Below are positions 24,560 to 32,762 of a stretch of 36,241 nt of DNA, piece by piece. How positions within the stretch are numbered: position 1 is the first letter of the stretch; every line of letters starts with the position of its first letter. Made by a program: the position numbers and the translations under genes. The stretch covers positions 1 to 36,241 of the forward strand of contig CAZVPF010000029.1 in NCBI GenBank assembly GCA_964628195.1, written 5' to 3'. The notes beneath the pieces are model-generated. The model saw only the letters and a list, made by a program, of their open reading frames with translations, was not told where the DNA came from and made no database searches. The DNA comes from CAZVPF01 sp964628195. GTDB lineage: Bacteria > Planctomycetota > Phycisphaerae > Sedimentisphaerales > Anaerohalosphaeraceae.

Positions 24560-24961
24560 ATGGCAGGGGATACGAGACAACAGGTTGAATATTGGTTGGA
24601 TTTGGCTAAATATGATTTGGTCAGTGCCAAAGCCATGCTTGATACCAGAAGATATCTTTATGTTGGTTTCTTATGTCACCAGGTGGCTGAAAAAAGTCTT
24701 AAGGCAATGTTTTGCTTTAGTAATTATAAACAGCCGCCTTTTACGCATAATTTATTGGTCCTTGCAGAACAGGTAGATATTGAAAAGCAGGGACTGGAGG
24801 ACTTCTCTGAACTTTTTAACGAACTTATGCCTTTGAATATACAAGCACGTTACCCGGAAGATAAGGAGCTTTTACTTAAGACCTTGACCAGCAAGCGGTG
24901 CGAGGATCTTTATAAGCGCACAAAGGAATTCAACAAATGGATAAAAAAGTTGTTGAAATAG
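24560..24961 (+). CDS. HEPN-domain protein (toxin-side partner of a HEPN/MNT pair)
   Basis: A 133-residue all-helical HEPN protein. The characteristic helices are VEYWLDLAKYDLVSAKAML, then GFLCHQVAEKSLKAMFCF and THNLLVLAEQ, matching the general HEPN pattern (an AEKxLKA helix and a THxL turn). In HEPN/MNT type VII systems the HEPN protein is the toxin and the MNT protein AMPylates it. The canonical ribonuclease motif Rx4-6H is not evident (nearest is Arg31 to His40), so this copy may be non-nucleolytic or of another HEPN subgroup. The ATG at 24560 has AGAGG just upstream; an in-frame TTG at 24545 is less likely. It overlaps the MNT gene by 25 bases. Confidence 0.87.
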   Translation: MAGDTRQQVEYWLDLAKYDLVSAKAMLDTRRYLYVGFLCHQVAEKSLKAMFCFSNYKQPPFTHNLLVLAEQVDIEKQGLEDFSELFNELMPLNIQARYPEDKELLLKTLTSKRCEDLYKRTKEFNKWIKKLLK

Positions 24962-25260
24962 CGCAGGAATATGCAAAAAAAGTTGTAGATAGCATGTCAG
25001 TTCGTATGGTTGTTCTCTACGGTTCGCACGTCAGTGGCAGGGCGCATAAAGACAGCGACATTGACATAGCTGTCATTGTGGACGAATTTCGGGGGGACTA
25101 TCTAAAAGCCAGCGCCAAACTCTTCAGTTTGGTCCGTGGAATTAGCACGCGGATAGAGCCTGTTTTGCTCAGTCGCAAAAATGACAAGAGCGGTTTTGCC
25201 GCGCAGGTGGCCCGGGACGGCAAAATCATTTACAAAAGTACCGAACTAAAGTCGGCCTGA
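24937..25260 (+). CDS. MNT-type nucleotidyltransferase (antitoxin-side partner)
   Basis: A 107-residue minimal nucleotidyltransferase. The active-site motif GSx10DxD is intact: Gly29-Ser30 (VVLYGSHVSGRA), Asp41 and Asp43 (KDSDIDIAVIV). Glu74 in TRIEPVLL is a candidate third metal-binding acid. In characterised HEPN/MNT systems this enzyme transfers AMP to the HEPN partner and neutralises it. It overlaps the HEPN gene by 25 bases, implying coupled translation, with the toxin-side gene first. The pair lies between the recombinase terminator and the convergent DAHP synthase gene, as a compact inserted module. Confidence 0.9.
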   Translation: MDKKVVEIAQEYAKKVVDSMSVRMVVLYGSHVSGRAHKDSDIDIAVIVDEFRGDYLKASAKLFSLVRGISTRIEPVLLSRKNDKSGFAAQVARDGKIIYKSTELKSA

Positions 25261-25304
25261 AAGCTTTTTGATTCAGCACTTTTATAACGCTTCCATTCCC
25301 CCGG

Positions 25305-26324
25305 CTATATCTCCCTGTATACCGCGTGAGCCACACGTTTAAGCTCCGTCATCAGTTCTTCCATTTTTGCCGGTGTTATTGACTGCGCCCCGTCCGAGGC
25401 CGCGTGTTCGGGATCGGGATGACACTCCACGAGCAGCCCGTCGGCGCCCGCCGCAACTGCCGCCCGGCACATCGGCCCAACAAGGTGCGAATGCCCCGTT
25501 CCGTGACTCGGGTCGACTATCACAGGCAAATGGGTCTTGTCGTTCAGCTCGGCCACCGACGCCAGGGGCAGCGTGTTTCGCACATATTCCTCAAAAGTTC
25601 GTATCCCGCGTTCGCAGAGAATCACGTTCGGGTTCCCCGCGTCGATTATATACTCAGCAGCCAGGAGAAACTCGTCCAGTCGCGAGCTCATCCCCCGCTT
25701 GAGCATTACCGGCTTGTCGCATTTGCCGACCATCTCAAGCAGCGGGTAGTGCTGCATATTACGGGCCCCTATCTGCAATACGTCCGCGTATTCGGCAACC
25801 ACATCCACATACTGGACACTGGTCACTTCCGTAACCACGGCAAGGCCTGTCTCTTCCCGGGCCTTTGCGAGCATTTTCAGCCCTTCTTCGCCGAGCCCCT
25901 GAAAGCTGTAAGGGCTGGTGCGAGGCTTGAAGGCTCCGCCGCGCAAACCGATACACCCGGCCTTTTTCACTGCCTTTGCCGTTGTCATTACCTGTTCAAC
26001 CCCCTCAACGGAGCATGGACCGGCGATAACGCCTACTTTCTCACCGCCGAATTTGAAGCCGCAAGGCCCGATCTCCACAACGGTCTTTTCCTTCTTAACC
26101 TCCAGCGAGGCCATTTTATAAGGCGCCAGTATCGGCACGATCCGCTCGACCATAGCCGCGTTTTCAATAGCAGAATGGTCCACATTCCGCTTATCGCCTA
26201 TGCACGCCACAACCACCCGGTCAGTCCCGTGTATTACATGGTCCTTGAGCCCGAAATCCCGCACCAGTTCCACCACGTGCTCTACGTTCTCTTCTGTCGC
26301 GCCGGGCTTCATAACTACAATCAT
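25305..26324 (-). CDS. aroF: 3-deoxy-7-phosphoheptulonate synthase (DAHP synthase, class I-beta)
   Basis: The first enzyme of the shikimate pathway, joining phosphoenolpyruvate and erythrose 4-phosphate. At 339 residues it matches the Thermotoga-type enzyme, with an N-terminal ferredoxin-like regulatory domain (MIVVMKPGATEENV onward, residues 1-70) and a TIM barrel. Barrel motifs: GPCSVEG, KPRTSPYSFQG, GARNMQHYPLL, LKRGMSS, CERGIRTFE, DPSHGTGHS and VECHPDPEHAASDGAQS. The ATG at 26324 has AAAGGA six bases upstream and lies after the predicted transcription start; an upstream in-frame start at 26441 would precede the promoter. It converges with the MNT gene, and no terminator was found between them. 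The regulatory domain suggests feedback by an aromatic amino acid (family knowledge). Confidence 0.95.
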   Translation of the reverse strand: MIVVMKPGATEENVEHVVELVRDFGLKDHVIHGTDRVVVACIGDKRNVDHSAIENAAMVERIVPILAPYKMASLEVKKEKTVVEIGPCGFKFGGEKVGVIAGPCSVEGVEQVMTTAKAVKKAGCIGLRGGAFKPRTSPYSFQGLGEEGLKMLAKAREETGLAVVTEVTSVQYVDVVAEYADVLQIGARNMQHYPLLEMVGKCDKPVMLKRGMSSRLDEFLLAAEYIIDAGNPNVILCERGIRTFEEYVRNTLPLASVAELNDKTHLPVIVDPSHGTGHSHLVGPMCRAAVAAGADGLLVECHPDPEHAASDGAQSITPAKMEELMTELKRVAHAVYREI

Positions 26325-26409
26325 CGCCGTTCCTTTCCAGGGTATCAAACTGCTCAGCCGCCGCGGCAAAAAGCTCGCGGCAACGGGTTCTATAACACAT
26401 TCTGGCATC

Positions 26410-26438
26410 ATAATAATCAAATCCTGAACTATTTTCAA
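26410..26438 (-). promoter_or_regulatory. Promoter for DAHP synthase
   Basis: On the minus strand TTGAAA (26438-26433) and TATTAT (26415-26410) are 17 bases apart. Transcription would start near 26403, leaving a leader of about 80 bases with no obvious leader peptide or attenuator. Confidence 0.55.
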
Positions 26439-26488
26439 CATTCCTTATACGATTAGACGCCCTGCGGCCAGAAATATTGCGTTTTATT

Positions 26489-26517
26489 TTGACTGCCAGG
26501 CCAACCTGTATTACAAT
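26489..26517 (+). promoter_or_regulatory. Promoter for the metallophosphoesterase gene
   Basis: TTGACT (26489-26494) and TACAAT (26512-26517) are 17 bases apart. Transcription would start near 26524, only about 12 bases before the ATG, which gives a very short leader. Confidence 0.6.
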
Positions 26518-26535
26518 ACCAGCAAGGGTATTTAT

Positions 26536-27189
26536 ATGGATATAATAGCGATTTCAGATATACACGGCTGCCTCGACCATGTATCGAGCATCGCCGACGA
26601 GCTCAGTCAGGTCGACATTGTACTGCTCGCCGGTGATATTACCAATTTCGGCGACACAGAGCAGGTAAGAAAGGTCATCGGCACCATCGGAAAGCATAAC
26701 AAACGCATACTCGCCGTGCCGGGCAACTGCGACGGACCCGGAGTAAACACCTACCTATCCGAAAAGAAGATAAACCTTCACTGCAACTGTATCATCTCGC
26801 ACGAATACGCCTTTTTCGGCGTCGGCGGTTCGCTGCCCTGCGCCGAGCTTACCCCTTTTGAGTCCGGCGAGCACGATTTTATCGCTCTGCTCGAAAAGGT
26901 TGAAACCGCCATAAAGTCCGCAAGCAGGCGAATCCTCGTCACCCATCAGCCCGCCTGGGGCACAAAAGTGGACGTTATAAACAACAAGCACACCGGCTCC
27001 ACGGCCATCCGGGACTTTATTATCGAGCATGAACCGCTGCTGGCGGTATCAGGCCATGTGCACGAGGCAATCGGCAAGGACCAGATGGGCGATACCTGCC
27101 TCGTCAATCCCGGACCCTTCAGGAACGGCTGTTACGCGAGGATCAAGGTTGGCGACAAGGTCGAGTCCATCGAGCTCAAACGCGCCTGA
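26536..27189 (+). CDS. Calcineurin-like metallophosphoesterase
   Basis: A 217-residue cytoplasmic phosphoesterase of the MPE superfamily. The metal ligands are in order: Asp8 and His10 (ISDIHG), Asp38 (LAGDITNFG), Asn and Asp of PGNCDGPG, His of ILVTHQPAWG, and the GHVH pair in SGHVHEAIG. The dinuclear site is therefore complete. The substrate is not evident; small archaeal and bacterial relatives act on cyclic nucleotides or phosphodiesters (family knowledge). AAGGG lies eight bases before the ATG. It is followed after 12 bases by the lipoprotein hydrolase gene, with which it probably forms an operon. Confidence 0.92.
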   Translation: MDIIAISDIHGCLDHVSSIADELSQVDIVLLAGDITNFGDTEQVRKVIGTIGKHNKRILAVPGNCDGPGVNTYLSEKKINLHCNCIISHEYAFFGVGGSLPCAELTPFESGEHDFIALLEKVETAIKSASRRILVTHQPAWGTKVDVINNKHTGSTAIRDFIIEHEPLLAVSGHVHEAIGKDQMGDTCLVNPGPFRNGCYARIKVGDKVESIELKRA

Positions 27190-27201
27190 ACGAAGATCGG
27201 T

Positions 27202-28377
27202 ATGAACACAAACCATGAACATAAAAATCCAAAATCTGCCCCGGCGCATCCCCCTTTTAATGCTGTTTTTCTCTTCTTGAGCACCCTTTGCATTATTATG
27301 ATTATCACAGCCGGCGGATGTCGCACAGACAAAAACTCGCAGCCTGACCCGCAAAGCCAATACTGGCCCGACCGGCAGTGGAGAAAGGCCCAGCCCGAGG
27401 ATGTCGGACTGAACTCAGGCAAACTGTTCGAGGCCGAGCTTTATCTGCTTCAGTACCCCACCCAGGCGTTTATTGTGATAAGGAACGGCTTCATTGCGTT
27501 CGAGGGCTATTACAACGGCTTTTCACAGCACGACCTGCACGATTCATATTCTATCGCCAAGTGTTTTACATCCGCAGCCGTGGGCTGTGCGGTTAAACAG
27601 GGGCTGATACCCTCGGTCAAAACCGCGCTTGCGGATTTTATCCCAGCCGATCACGCCGAAACACCAAACCCCGACTATTATAAGCAGATAACCATCGAGC
27701 ATCTTCTTACCATGACAAGCGGCATTGATTACAGCAATCGCGAACATTACACCGAGATGATCAAGCATGACGATTGGGCCCGCTATGTCTTAAAAAGACC
27801 CATACCGCATCAGCCGGGCACCTGCTGGAAATATAAAGCCGACCCGACACTGCTCTCGGCCGTCATAAGCGCCTCAGCCGGCATGAACATGTTCGACTAT
27901 GCGAAAAAGCATCTTTTCAGCGCCATCGGCATTGAAAACATAGAATGGAAGAGCGACCCATCCGGCACCACCAGCGGAAATGGCGACGTATTCACCACTG
28001 CCCGAAATTATGCCCGGCTTGGCTGCTTGATGCTCAAAAAGGGCAGATGGAACGGCTCCAGGGTTCTGCCCCCCGGCTGGGTGGAAAAAACCGTCGCACC
28101 GTGCAGTTCATCCGAGCGGGAATTTTGCGACTGCTGGTCGGAAATCCCGATACAGGTGCCCGATGACATACCGCTCGAATACGGTTACGCATGGTGGTGC
28201 AGAAAGATTGAAGCTGTGCCCGAAGATGCTTTTTACGCGTTCGGCGGCAAGGGACAATTTATCCTCGTGATACCGAGCCTGGATATGGTAGCTGTTCGGC
28301 TCGCCGACGACAATGTCAAAAGCGACAAACTTATTTTGCCGCAATGGGCAAGGCTCCTCGTCGAATCGGTCGAATAA
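27202..28377 (+). CDS. Beta-lactamase-fold serine hydrolase, lipoprotein (class C/esterase type)
   Basis: A 391-residue secreted lipoprotein. The signal peptide is unusually long (n-region of about 20 residues, hydrophobic core FLFLSTLCIIMIITA), ending in lipobox AGGC (Cys40). The catalytic SxxK is Ser117-Lys120 (DSYSIAKCFTS) and the second motif is Tyr211 in WKYKADP, the YxN-like position read as Y-K-A. A GGKGQFILVIPS segment stands at the KTG position. The family includes class C beta-lactamases, DD-peptidases and esterases; sequence alone does not choose. MTSGIDYSN and GCLMLKKGRWNGSRVLPPGW are typical of the broader family (PF00144). It ends 29 bases before a convergent gene. Confidence 0.9.
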   Translation: MNTNHEHKNPKSAPAHPPFNAVFLFLSTLCIIMIITAGGCRTDKNSQPDPQSQYWPDRQWRKAQPEDVGLNSGKLFEAELYLLQYPTQAFIVIRNGFIAFEGYYNGFSQHDLHDSYSIAKCFTSAAVGCAVKQGLIPSVKTALADFIPADHAETPNPDYYKQITIEHLLTMTSGIDYSNREHYTEMIKHDDWARYVLKRPIPHQPGTCWKYKADPTLLSAVISASAGMNMFDYAKKHLFSAIGIENIEWKSDPSGTTSGNGDVFTTARNYARLGCLMLKKGRWNGSRVLPPGWVEKTVAPCSSSEREFCDCWSEIPIQVPDDIPLEYGYAWWCRKIEAVPEDAFYAFGGKGQFILVIPSLDMVAVRLADDNVKSDKLILPQWARLLVESVE

Positions 28378-28407
28378 AACTCCAAAGCCCCCTCAACCGC
28401 CCCTTGC

Positions 28408-29250
28408 TTACACCCCGAACCTCTCCGAAATATAATCAACAACCGCCCCGGAGTTATTATCCCCGATAACCTCATCTGCCAGCGCTTTCAGGTCAGCCGG
28501 CGCATTCGCCACCGCCACCGCATGCGGCGAGATCCGGAACATCTCGTAATCGTTATAATTATCCCCGAATACCGTCAGGCTCTCGAAATCCAGCCCCGAT
28601 ATCTCCACCATCTTCTTTACCGCCAGCGACTTGCACGCGTTCCTGTCATGTATCGTCAGCCACCACCACGTCGGGCTGTACGGGTTCTCGAAAAGATGTG
28701 TCACTATCTCACCCGCAAACCGCTCCTCTATTTCTTCTTTGATCTCCGCCAGTGCCTCCTGCCGGTTTATAACGGTAAACGCGACAACCTGCTCCCGAAA
28801 ATGAGACCCCAAATTATCCGTCGCCCTGAGCCTGTGGTCCTTTTTCAAAACGCAATAATCGTAATACTCTTTCTGCCCCTCGTTATCTATCCGCGGGTGA
28901 TACAGCCTGTCACTGTCCCCGTTCGACGTCGAAATAAAAGGATAAACCCCCCGCCCCGCGATCAAACCATAAAGCGTTTCAAGAAACTCCCCCCCTATGC
29001 TGTTGACCACGTAATGATGCATACTCTCATAGTCGGTGATAAAAGCGCCGTTTATTTCGATAACCGGCAGTTTCAGCGGCAGGCCCTTCAAAACCTCCCG
29101 AACAGAAACAATGCTCCTCGCCGTCGCCACGGTGAAATTCAAACCCGCATCCAGCATTGCCGTAAGCTTGCCCCTCCCCTCCGGCGAAATGCTTTCGTCG
29201 CTCCGAAGCAGCGTCCCGTCAAGGTCTGATACAAAAACCGGCTCCGACAT
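28408..29250 (-). CDS. HAD-superfamily Cof-type phosphatase
   Basis: A 280-residue HAD hydrolase with a C2-type cap. Motif I is DLDGT (nucleophile Asp9, acid/base Asp11), motif II the Thr in FTVATARS, motif III a Lys in CKSLAVKKM, and motif IV FGDNYNDYEMF. The cap lies between about residues 85 and 195. Such enzymes dephosphorylate sugar phosphates or flavin/cofactor phosphates; the substrate is unknown. The ATG at 29250 has AGGAG five bases upstream and begins one base after the TrkA stop (TGATATG), so it is translationally linked to the potassium genes. Upstream in-frame starts would overlap trkA and lack a ribosome-binding site. Confidence 0.92.
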   Translation of the reverse strand: MSEPVFVSDLDGTLLRSDESISPEGRGKLTAMLDAGLNFTVATARSIVSVREVLKGLPLKLPVIEINGAFITDYESMHHYVVNSIGGEFLETLYGLIAGRGVYPFISTSNGDSDRLYHPRIDNEGQKEYYDYCVLKKDHRLRATDNLGSHFREQVVAFTVINRQEALAEIKEEIEERFAGEIVTHLFENPYSPTWWWLTIHDRNACKSLAVKKMVEISGLDFESLTVFGDNYNDYEMFRISPHAVAVANAPADLKALADEVIGDNNSGAVVDYISERFGV

Positions 29251-29251
29251 A

Positions 29252-29932
29252 TCACTCCTGCGGCAAATTCGCAAGGTCCTGGTCCGAACCCGCCACCATC
29301 AGCACATCGCTTGAGTAAATAACCGTGTTGGGCATCGGAACGTTGATTATCTCCTTTTCGCTCTTTTCGAGGTTCGCCTCGTCTCTCTTTATCGCAACAA
29401 GGTTGATCTTGTACTTTTGCCTGAGCTGAAGGTCCATAACCGTTTTGTTGTCGAAACTCGGCGGCGCCTTAACCGAAGCAAGGCTGTAACCCGGCGCGAA
29501 ATCTATCTTCTCGCTTATCTGCGGCGCGATCAGTTTATAAGCCCACCGCATCGCCGACTCGACTTCCGGGTAAATAACCTCCGTCGCACCCACCGCAGAA
29601 AACACCTGCCCCGCGATGTAGTTCTGGGCCCGTGCGTATATCTTCTTGACCCCCAGCGCCTTGAGGTTCACAACCGTAAGAACCGCCGACTCGAACGCCC
29701 TGCCCCCCTGGCCTATGCCGATTATACCCACGTCAACCTTATCAACCCCCTGCGCCCGCAAGGCGTCCTCGTCCGTGCTGTCAAGCCGAACCGCGTGACT
29801 TACCTGGTCGCGTATCGAATCCACAACATCGCGCTCCCGGTCGATAGCGATGACCTCCGCCCCGCTTATGCTAAGCGCGATCGCCAGCTTATTGCCGAAC
29901 CTGCCCAGTCCTATTACAGCAAAACGTTTCAT
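29252..29932 (-). CDS. Potassium-uptake regulatory subunit TrkA/KtrA
   Basis: A 226-residue RCK protein that gates the partner potassium channel in response to nucleotide. The N-terminal Rossmann fold has the dinucleotide motif GLGRFG (residues 8-13), an acidic strand end (IAIDRE) and GIGIGQGG-like turns. A TrkA-C domain follows from about residue 140 (FDNKTVMDLQLRQKYKINLV, SSDVLMVAGSDQDL). With one Rossmann and one C domain it is of KtrA type rather than duplicated TrkA. The ATG at 29932 has AAGGA seven bases upstream; a TTG start at 29953 would overlap trkH. It follows trkH by 10 bases. Confidence 0.95.
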   Translation of the reverse strand: MKRFAVIGLGRFGNKLAIALSISGAEVIAIDRERDVVDSIRDQVSHAVRLDSTDEDALRAQGVDKVDVGIIGIGQGGRAFESAVLTVVNLKALGVKKIYARAQNYIAGQVFSAVGATEVIYPEVESAMRWAYKLIAPQISEKIDFAPGYSLASVKAPPSFDNKTVMDLQLRQKYKINLVAIKRDEANLEKSEKEIINVPMPNTVIYSSDVLMVAGSDQDLANLPQE

Positions 29933-29942
29933 GTCATTTTCC

Positions 29943-31751
29943 TTAACCAACAATGATCGGTTCGTCGGGATAATTATAACCCGCCGGCTTCAGGTTGAAC
30001 GTCAGCAGTGCAAGCAGCGTCAAAGGCCCGAGCCTCCCGATAAGCATAACCGTTATGATAATCAATTTCCCGCCCGTTGTCAAAGACGGCGTTATACCAG
30101 TGCTGAGACCGACCGTCCCAAGCGCCGACATCGCCTCGAACGATATATCCGAAAACGTAAAATCGTTGTGCCTCTCCGTAATGGCAAGGCCCATCGCCGC
30201 AGCGGCAAAGACCAGCACGAATATCAGCGTAACCGTAACCGCCCGTCCCACAACCGCCAGCCGAACCGAACGCTTGAACATCTCCACCTCGCTGCGCTTC
30301 TGCATGGTCGCCCAGGCGACCATCACCACAACCGCCAGCGTAACAGTCTTTATCCCGCCTGCCGTCGAACCCGGCGAACCACCGATGAACATCAGCATCA
30401 TCAATATAAATTTCGACGAATGCGAAAGAGCCCCGATATCGACCGTGTTAAACCCCGCCGTCCTTGCCGTAACCGACTGAAAAAAAGCAGCCAGCAGCCG
30501 ACCGCCCGCGGACTTGTTGCCGAAACAGCCCAAACAGTTCTCCGCATCGGGCCTGTTGTTCTCCCACACCAAAAGCATCACGGTGCCCAGCAAAATAAGA
30601 ACGATACTCGTCGTGATAACTATCTTCGTCTGCAGCTTAAGGTTCACCGGCGTCCGCTCGTCGAATATCCCCACCGGGGCAGAAGACTTCTTTGCGAACT
30701 TCCTGCACTTATCCACTATCACGTTATAAATATTATGAAGCACCCCGAAACCCAGCCCGCCGATTATAATAAGCGGCACTATCACAGCATAAACAGGCCA
30801 GTCCATCGAATACTTGACAAGGCTCGTATCGAAAAGGCTGAAACCCGCGTTGCAAAATGCGCTTATAGAATGGAACACGCTCACGAACCACTGGTGATCT
30901 GTCCCCCTTACCGCACCGGGAACATCGTCCCACATATTATAAGCGGCAACCGCCCCCGCAGTCTCGATAACGATTGTGAAAATAAAAATAAACGCGATGA
31001 TTGTACCTATCTTGCCAAGCGTCTGCGCGCTCAAAAGGTCCTGCATCGCCACCGACTCCCGAACGTTAAGAGCCTGCCCCAGCAGAAGCGCGATAACCGC
31101 ACCGAAAATAACTATACCGAGCCCGCCAAGCTGAATAAGAACAAGGATAACCATCTGACCCATCACCGAAAAATCCCTGCCCGTGTCCTTAACGATAAGA
31201 CCCGTAACGCAAGTCGCGCTGGTCGCCGTGAAAAGCGCATCGACAAATGACATATCCTCGCAGTTATACGACCTCGGCAGCATCAGAAAACCCGCGCCCG
31301 TAATTATCAGGACAACAAAAAGAGTAATCAGCGCACGCGTCGGGTTCTTACCGGTCGCCGCGAAGTCAACCGTAAACTGGCACGCCTTGGCGATAACCTG
31401 GAAAAGAAGGTAAACACCCAGCGAAAGCATAATAAAATGCCCCGGGTCCTCAAGGTTGAGCCACGTATTGGCCCCGAAAGTGATAACCATAAGAATTATC
31501 AAAGGCGGAATCTCAAACCAGTTTAAACGCAGAAACTCCATCTTCGAATATGCGTTCACAAATTTCAGAAGCTTTTTCGTTATCAGAACGAAAAAAGCGA
31601 TAATCTGAACGGTATGCAGAAACTTGACCGCAAGCACCGGCTTCTCGAAACCGTACAGCAGCACGAACGTCGCGATAATAACAAGCGACGTCACAAAACT
31701 AACCGCCGTCAGCGCCAGGTGAAGCTTCCTGTATTTGTACCTTGCCTTCAT
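29943..31751 (-). CDS. Potassium transporter TrkH/KtrB
   Basis: A 602-residue membrane channel for potassium uptake. All four pore loops of the family are visible: ATSATCVTGLIVKDTG, AFCNAGFSLFDTSLV, TARTAGFNTVDIGAL and ALGTVGLSTGITPSL. About 150 residues of extra N-terminal sequence carry further hydrophobic helices (LHLALTAVSFVTSLVIIATF onward), longer than KtrB and similar to some TrkH-like proteins. It is the first gene of a three-gene operon with the RCK subunit and a HAD phosphatase. No convincing promoter or ribosome-binding site stands out (AAGAAT is the nearest). Confidence 0.95.
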   Translation of the reverse strand: MKARYKYRKLHLALTAVSFVTSLVIIATFVLLYGFEKPVLAVKFLHTVQIIAFFVLITKKLLKFVNAYSKMEFLRLNWFEIPPLIILMVITFGANTWLNLEDPGHFIMLSLGVYLLFQVIAKACQFTVDFAATGKNPTRALITLFVVLIITGAGFLMLPRSYNCEDMSFVDALFTATSATCVTGLIVKDTGRDFSVMGQMVILVLIQLGGLGIVIFGAVIALLLGQALNVRESVAMQDLLSAQTLGKIGTIIAFIFIFTIVIETAGAVAAYNMWDDVPGAVRGTDHQWFVSVFHSISAFCNAGFSLFDTSLVKYSMDWPVYAVIVPLIIIGGLGFGVLHNIYNVIVDKCRKFAKKSSAPVGIFDERTPVNLKLQTKIVITTSIVLILLGTVMLLVWENNRPDAENCLGCFGNKSAGGRLLAAFFQSVTARTAGFNTVDIGALSHSSKFILMMLMFIGGSPGSTAGGIKTVTLAVVVMVAWATMQKRSEVEMFKRSVRLAVVGRAVTVTLIFVLVFAAAAMGLAITERHNDFTFSDISFEAMSALGTVGLSTGITPSLTTGGKLIIITVMLIGRLGPLTLLALLTFNLKPAGYNYPDEPIIVG

Positions 31752-31833
31752 GACAGGATATTCTTAACAAAACCCCGAAAAAATCCAGAATAATTTTTCA
31801 CCGCCTCAACTGCCCGAACCTTTTGGCATCTCC

Positions 31834-31877
31834 TCATTCTTCATTCCTCATTCCTCATTCCTGTTTCCTGGTTCTTG
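31834..31877. repeat. Heptamer tandem repeat at the end of rsmA
   Basis: About six consecutive 7-base units on the plus strand: TCATTCT, then TCATTCC three times, then TGTTTCC and TGGTTCT, with the first bases of a further unit. On the minus strand the unit reads GGAATGA and contains the TGA stop of rsmA (31850-31848). The tract supplies the last nine codons of that gene. Its far end (31862-31877) matches 36129-36144 at 14 of 16 bases. Confidence 0.88.
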
Positions 31878-32762
31878 ATGATTAACAATTTTCACGCAAA
31901 TATTGGCCATCTCAACGAACTTACCGACTGCGACTTTCTCAGGCCGCGTTTTAGGGTCCACACCCGCTTTCTCAAAAATCTCTCCCCATCCTCCGACCTG
32001 TGCAAGCTTGCCCTCTGCAAACTTACAGCACGCCTTCAGCATCTTCCTGCGATGACCCATAAAAAGGTTGACCACCTGCCTGAACATTTCCATGTCTTCT
32101 ATAGCTCCCGCCCGCTTCTCATTCCGCACAAAGCTTATCATCACCGACTGAACATCCGGCCTCGGCCAGAAAACCTCCCGCCCGAGCTTGTGAAAAATCT
32201 TCACATCCCCCGTCGCCTGAAGAAAAATACTTAAAGGCCCATACTGCTTGCAGCCCGGCGCCGCCGTCATCCGCTCGCCAACCTCTTTCTGGACCGTTAC
32301 ATACATCTCGTCTGCGAAAGGCCGCGAAGTCGCCAGGATTATCATAAGCGGAGTCGAAGCATGATAAGGCAGATTCGACACCAGCTTGAACCTGCCGCCG
32401 AGCACCGCCTGCCCAGCCTCAACAGCCCGCCGCGCAGCCGTGTTCAGCCTGCTCTTGCTCTCGAGCACATCCCCCCGTATCACCTCGGCGTTGTCATACT
32501 TGTTCACCGCCGCTTTGGCTATCGGGTAAAGGTGCGTGTCATACTCCACAGCAACAACCCTCCCCGCCTGCTCACAAAGCGCCTCGGTCAAAGACCCCGT
32601 ACCCGGCCCGGCCTCGAGAACAACATCGCTCTGCCCGATATCCGCCTGCTCGACCAGCAGCCGCATAAGGTTAAGGTCAATCAGAAAATGCTGCCCCAGC
32701 GAGGTGTTCGGGTTAAGCCCCGATGCGCCAAGCAGCCTCTCGATATCATGTTTCGTCTGCAT
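31848..32762 (-). CDS. rsmA: 16S rRNA (adenine-N6,N6)-dimethyltransferase RsmA/KsgA
   Basis: Dimethylates two adjacent adenines near the 3' end of 16S rRNA with S-adenosylmethionine. Motifs: SLGQHFLID (residues 21-29), motif I VLEAGPGTGSLTEAL, acidic VAVEYD, and the catalytic SNLPYHAST. At 304 residues it is somewhat longer than E. coli RsmA (273). The final residues QEPGNRNEE are encoded by a heptamer repeat tract and are unlikely to be functional. I chose ATG 32762; it overlaps the pdxA end by 17 bases. A GTG at 32795 is the longer alternative. It is the third gene in a run with riboflavin synthase and pdxA. Confidence 0.95.
   Translation of the reverse strand: MQTKHDIERLLGASGLNPNTSLGQHFLIDLNLMRLLVEQADIGQSDVVLEAGPGTGSLTEALCEQAGRVVAVEYDTHLYPIAKAAVNKYDNAEVIRGDVLESKSRLNTAARRAVEAGQAVLGGRFKLVSNLPYHASTPLMIILATSRPFADEMYVTVQKEVGERMTAAPGCKQYGPLSIFLQATGDVKIFHKLGREVFWPRPDVQSVMISFVRNEKRAGAIEDMEMFRQVVNLFMGHRRKMLKACCKFAEGKLAQVGGWGEIFEKAGVDPKTRPEKVAVGKFVEMANICVKIVNHQEPGNRNEE

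Noticed and set aside
26325..26441. Longer N-terminus for DAHP synthase
   Set aside because: The extra codons lie upstream of the predicted transcription start and do not match the family's N-terminus.
25404..26456. 350-codon plus-strand open frame
   Set aside because: Opposite DAHP synthase, which has every family motif.
29850..31250. 466-codon plus-strand open frame
   Set aside because: Opposite trkH with all four pore loops; the H/R/N-rich translation is an antisense artefact.
31834..31877. CRISPR-like array
   Set aside because: Units are 7 bases and directly adjacent with no spacers; no cas genes in the window.
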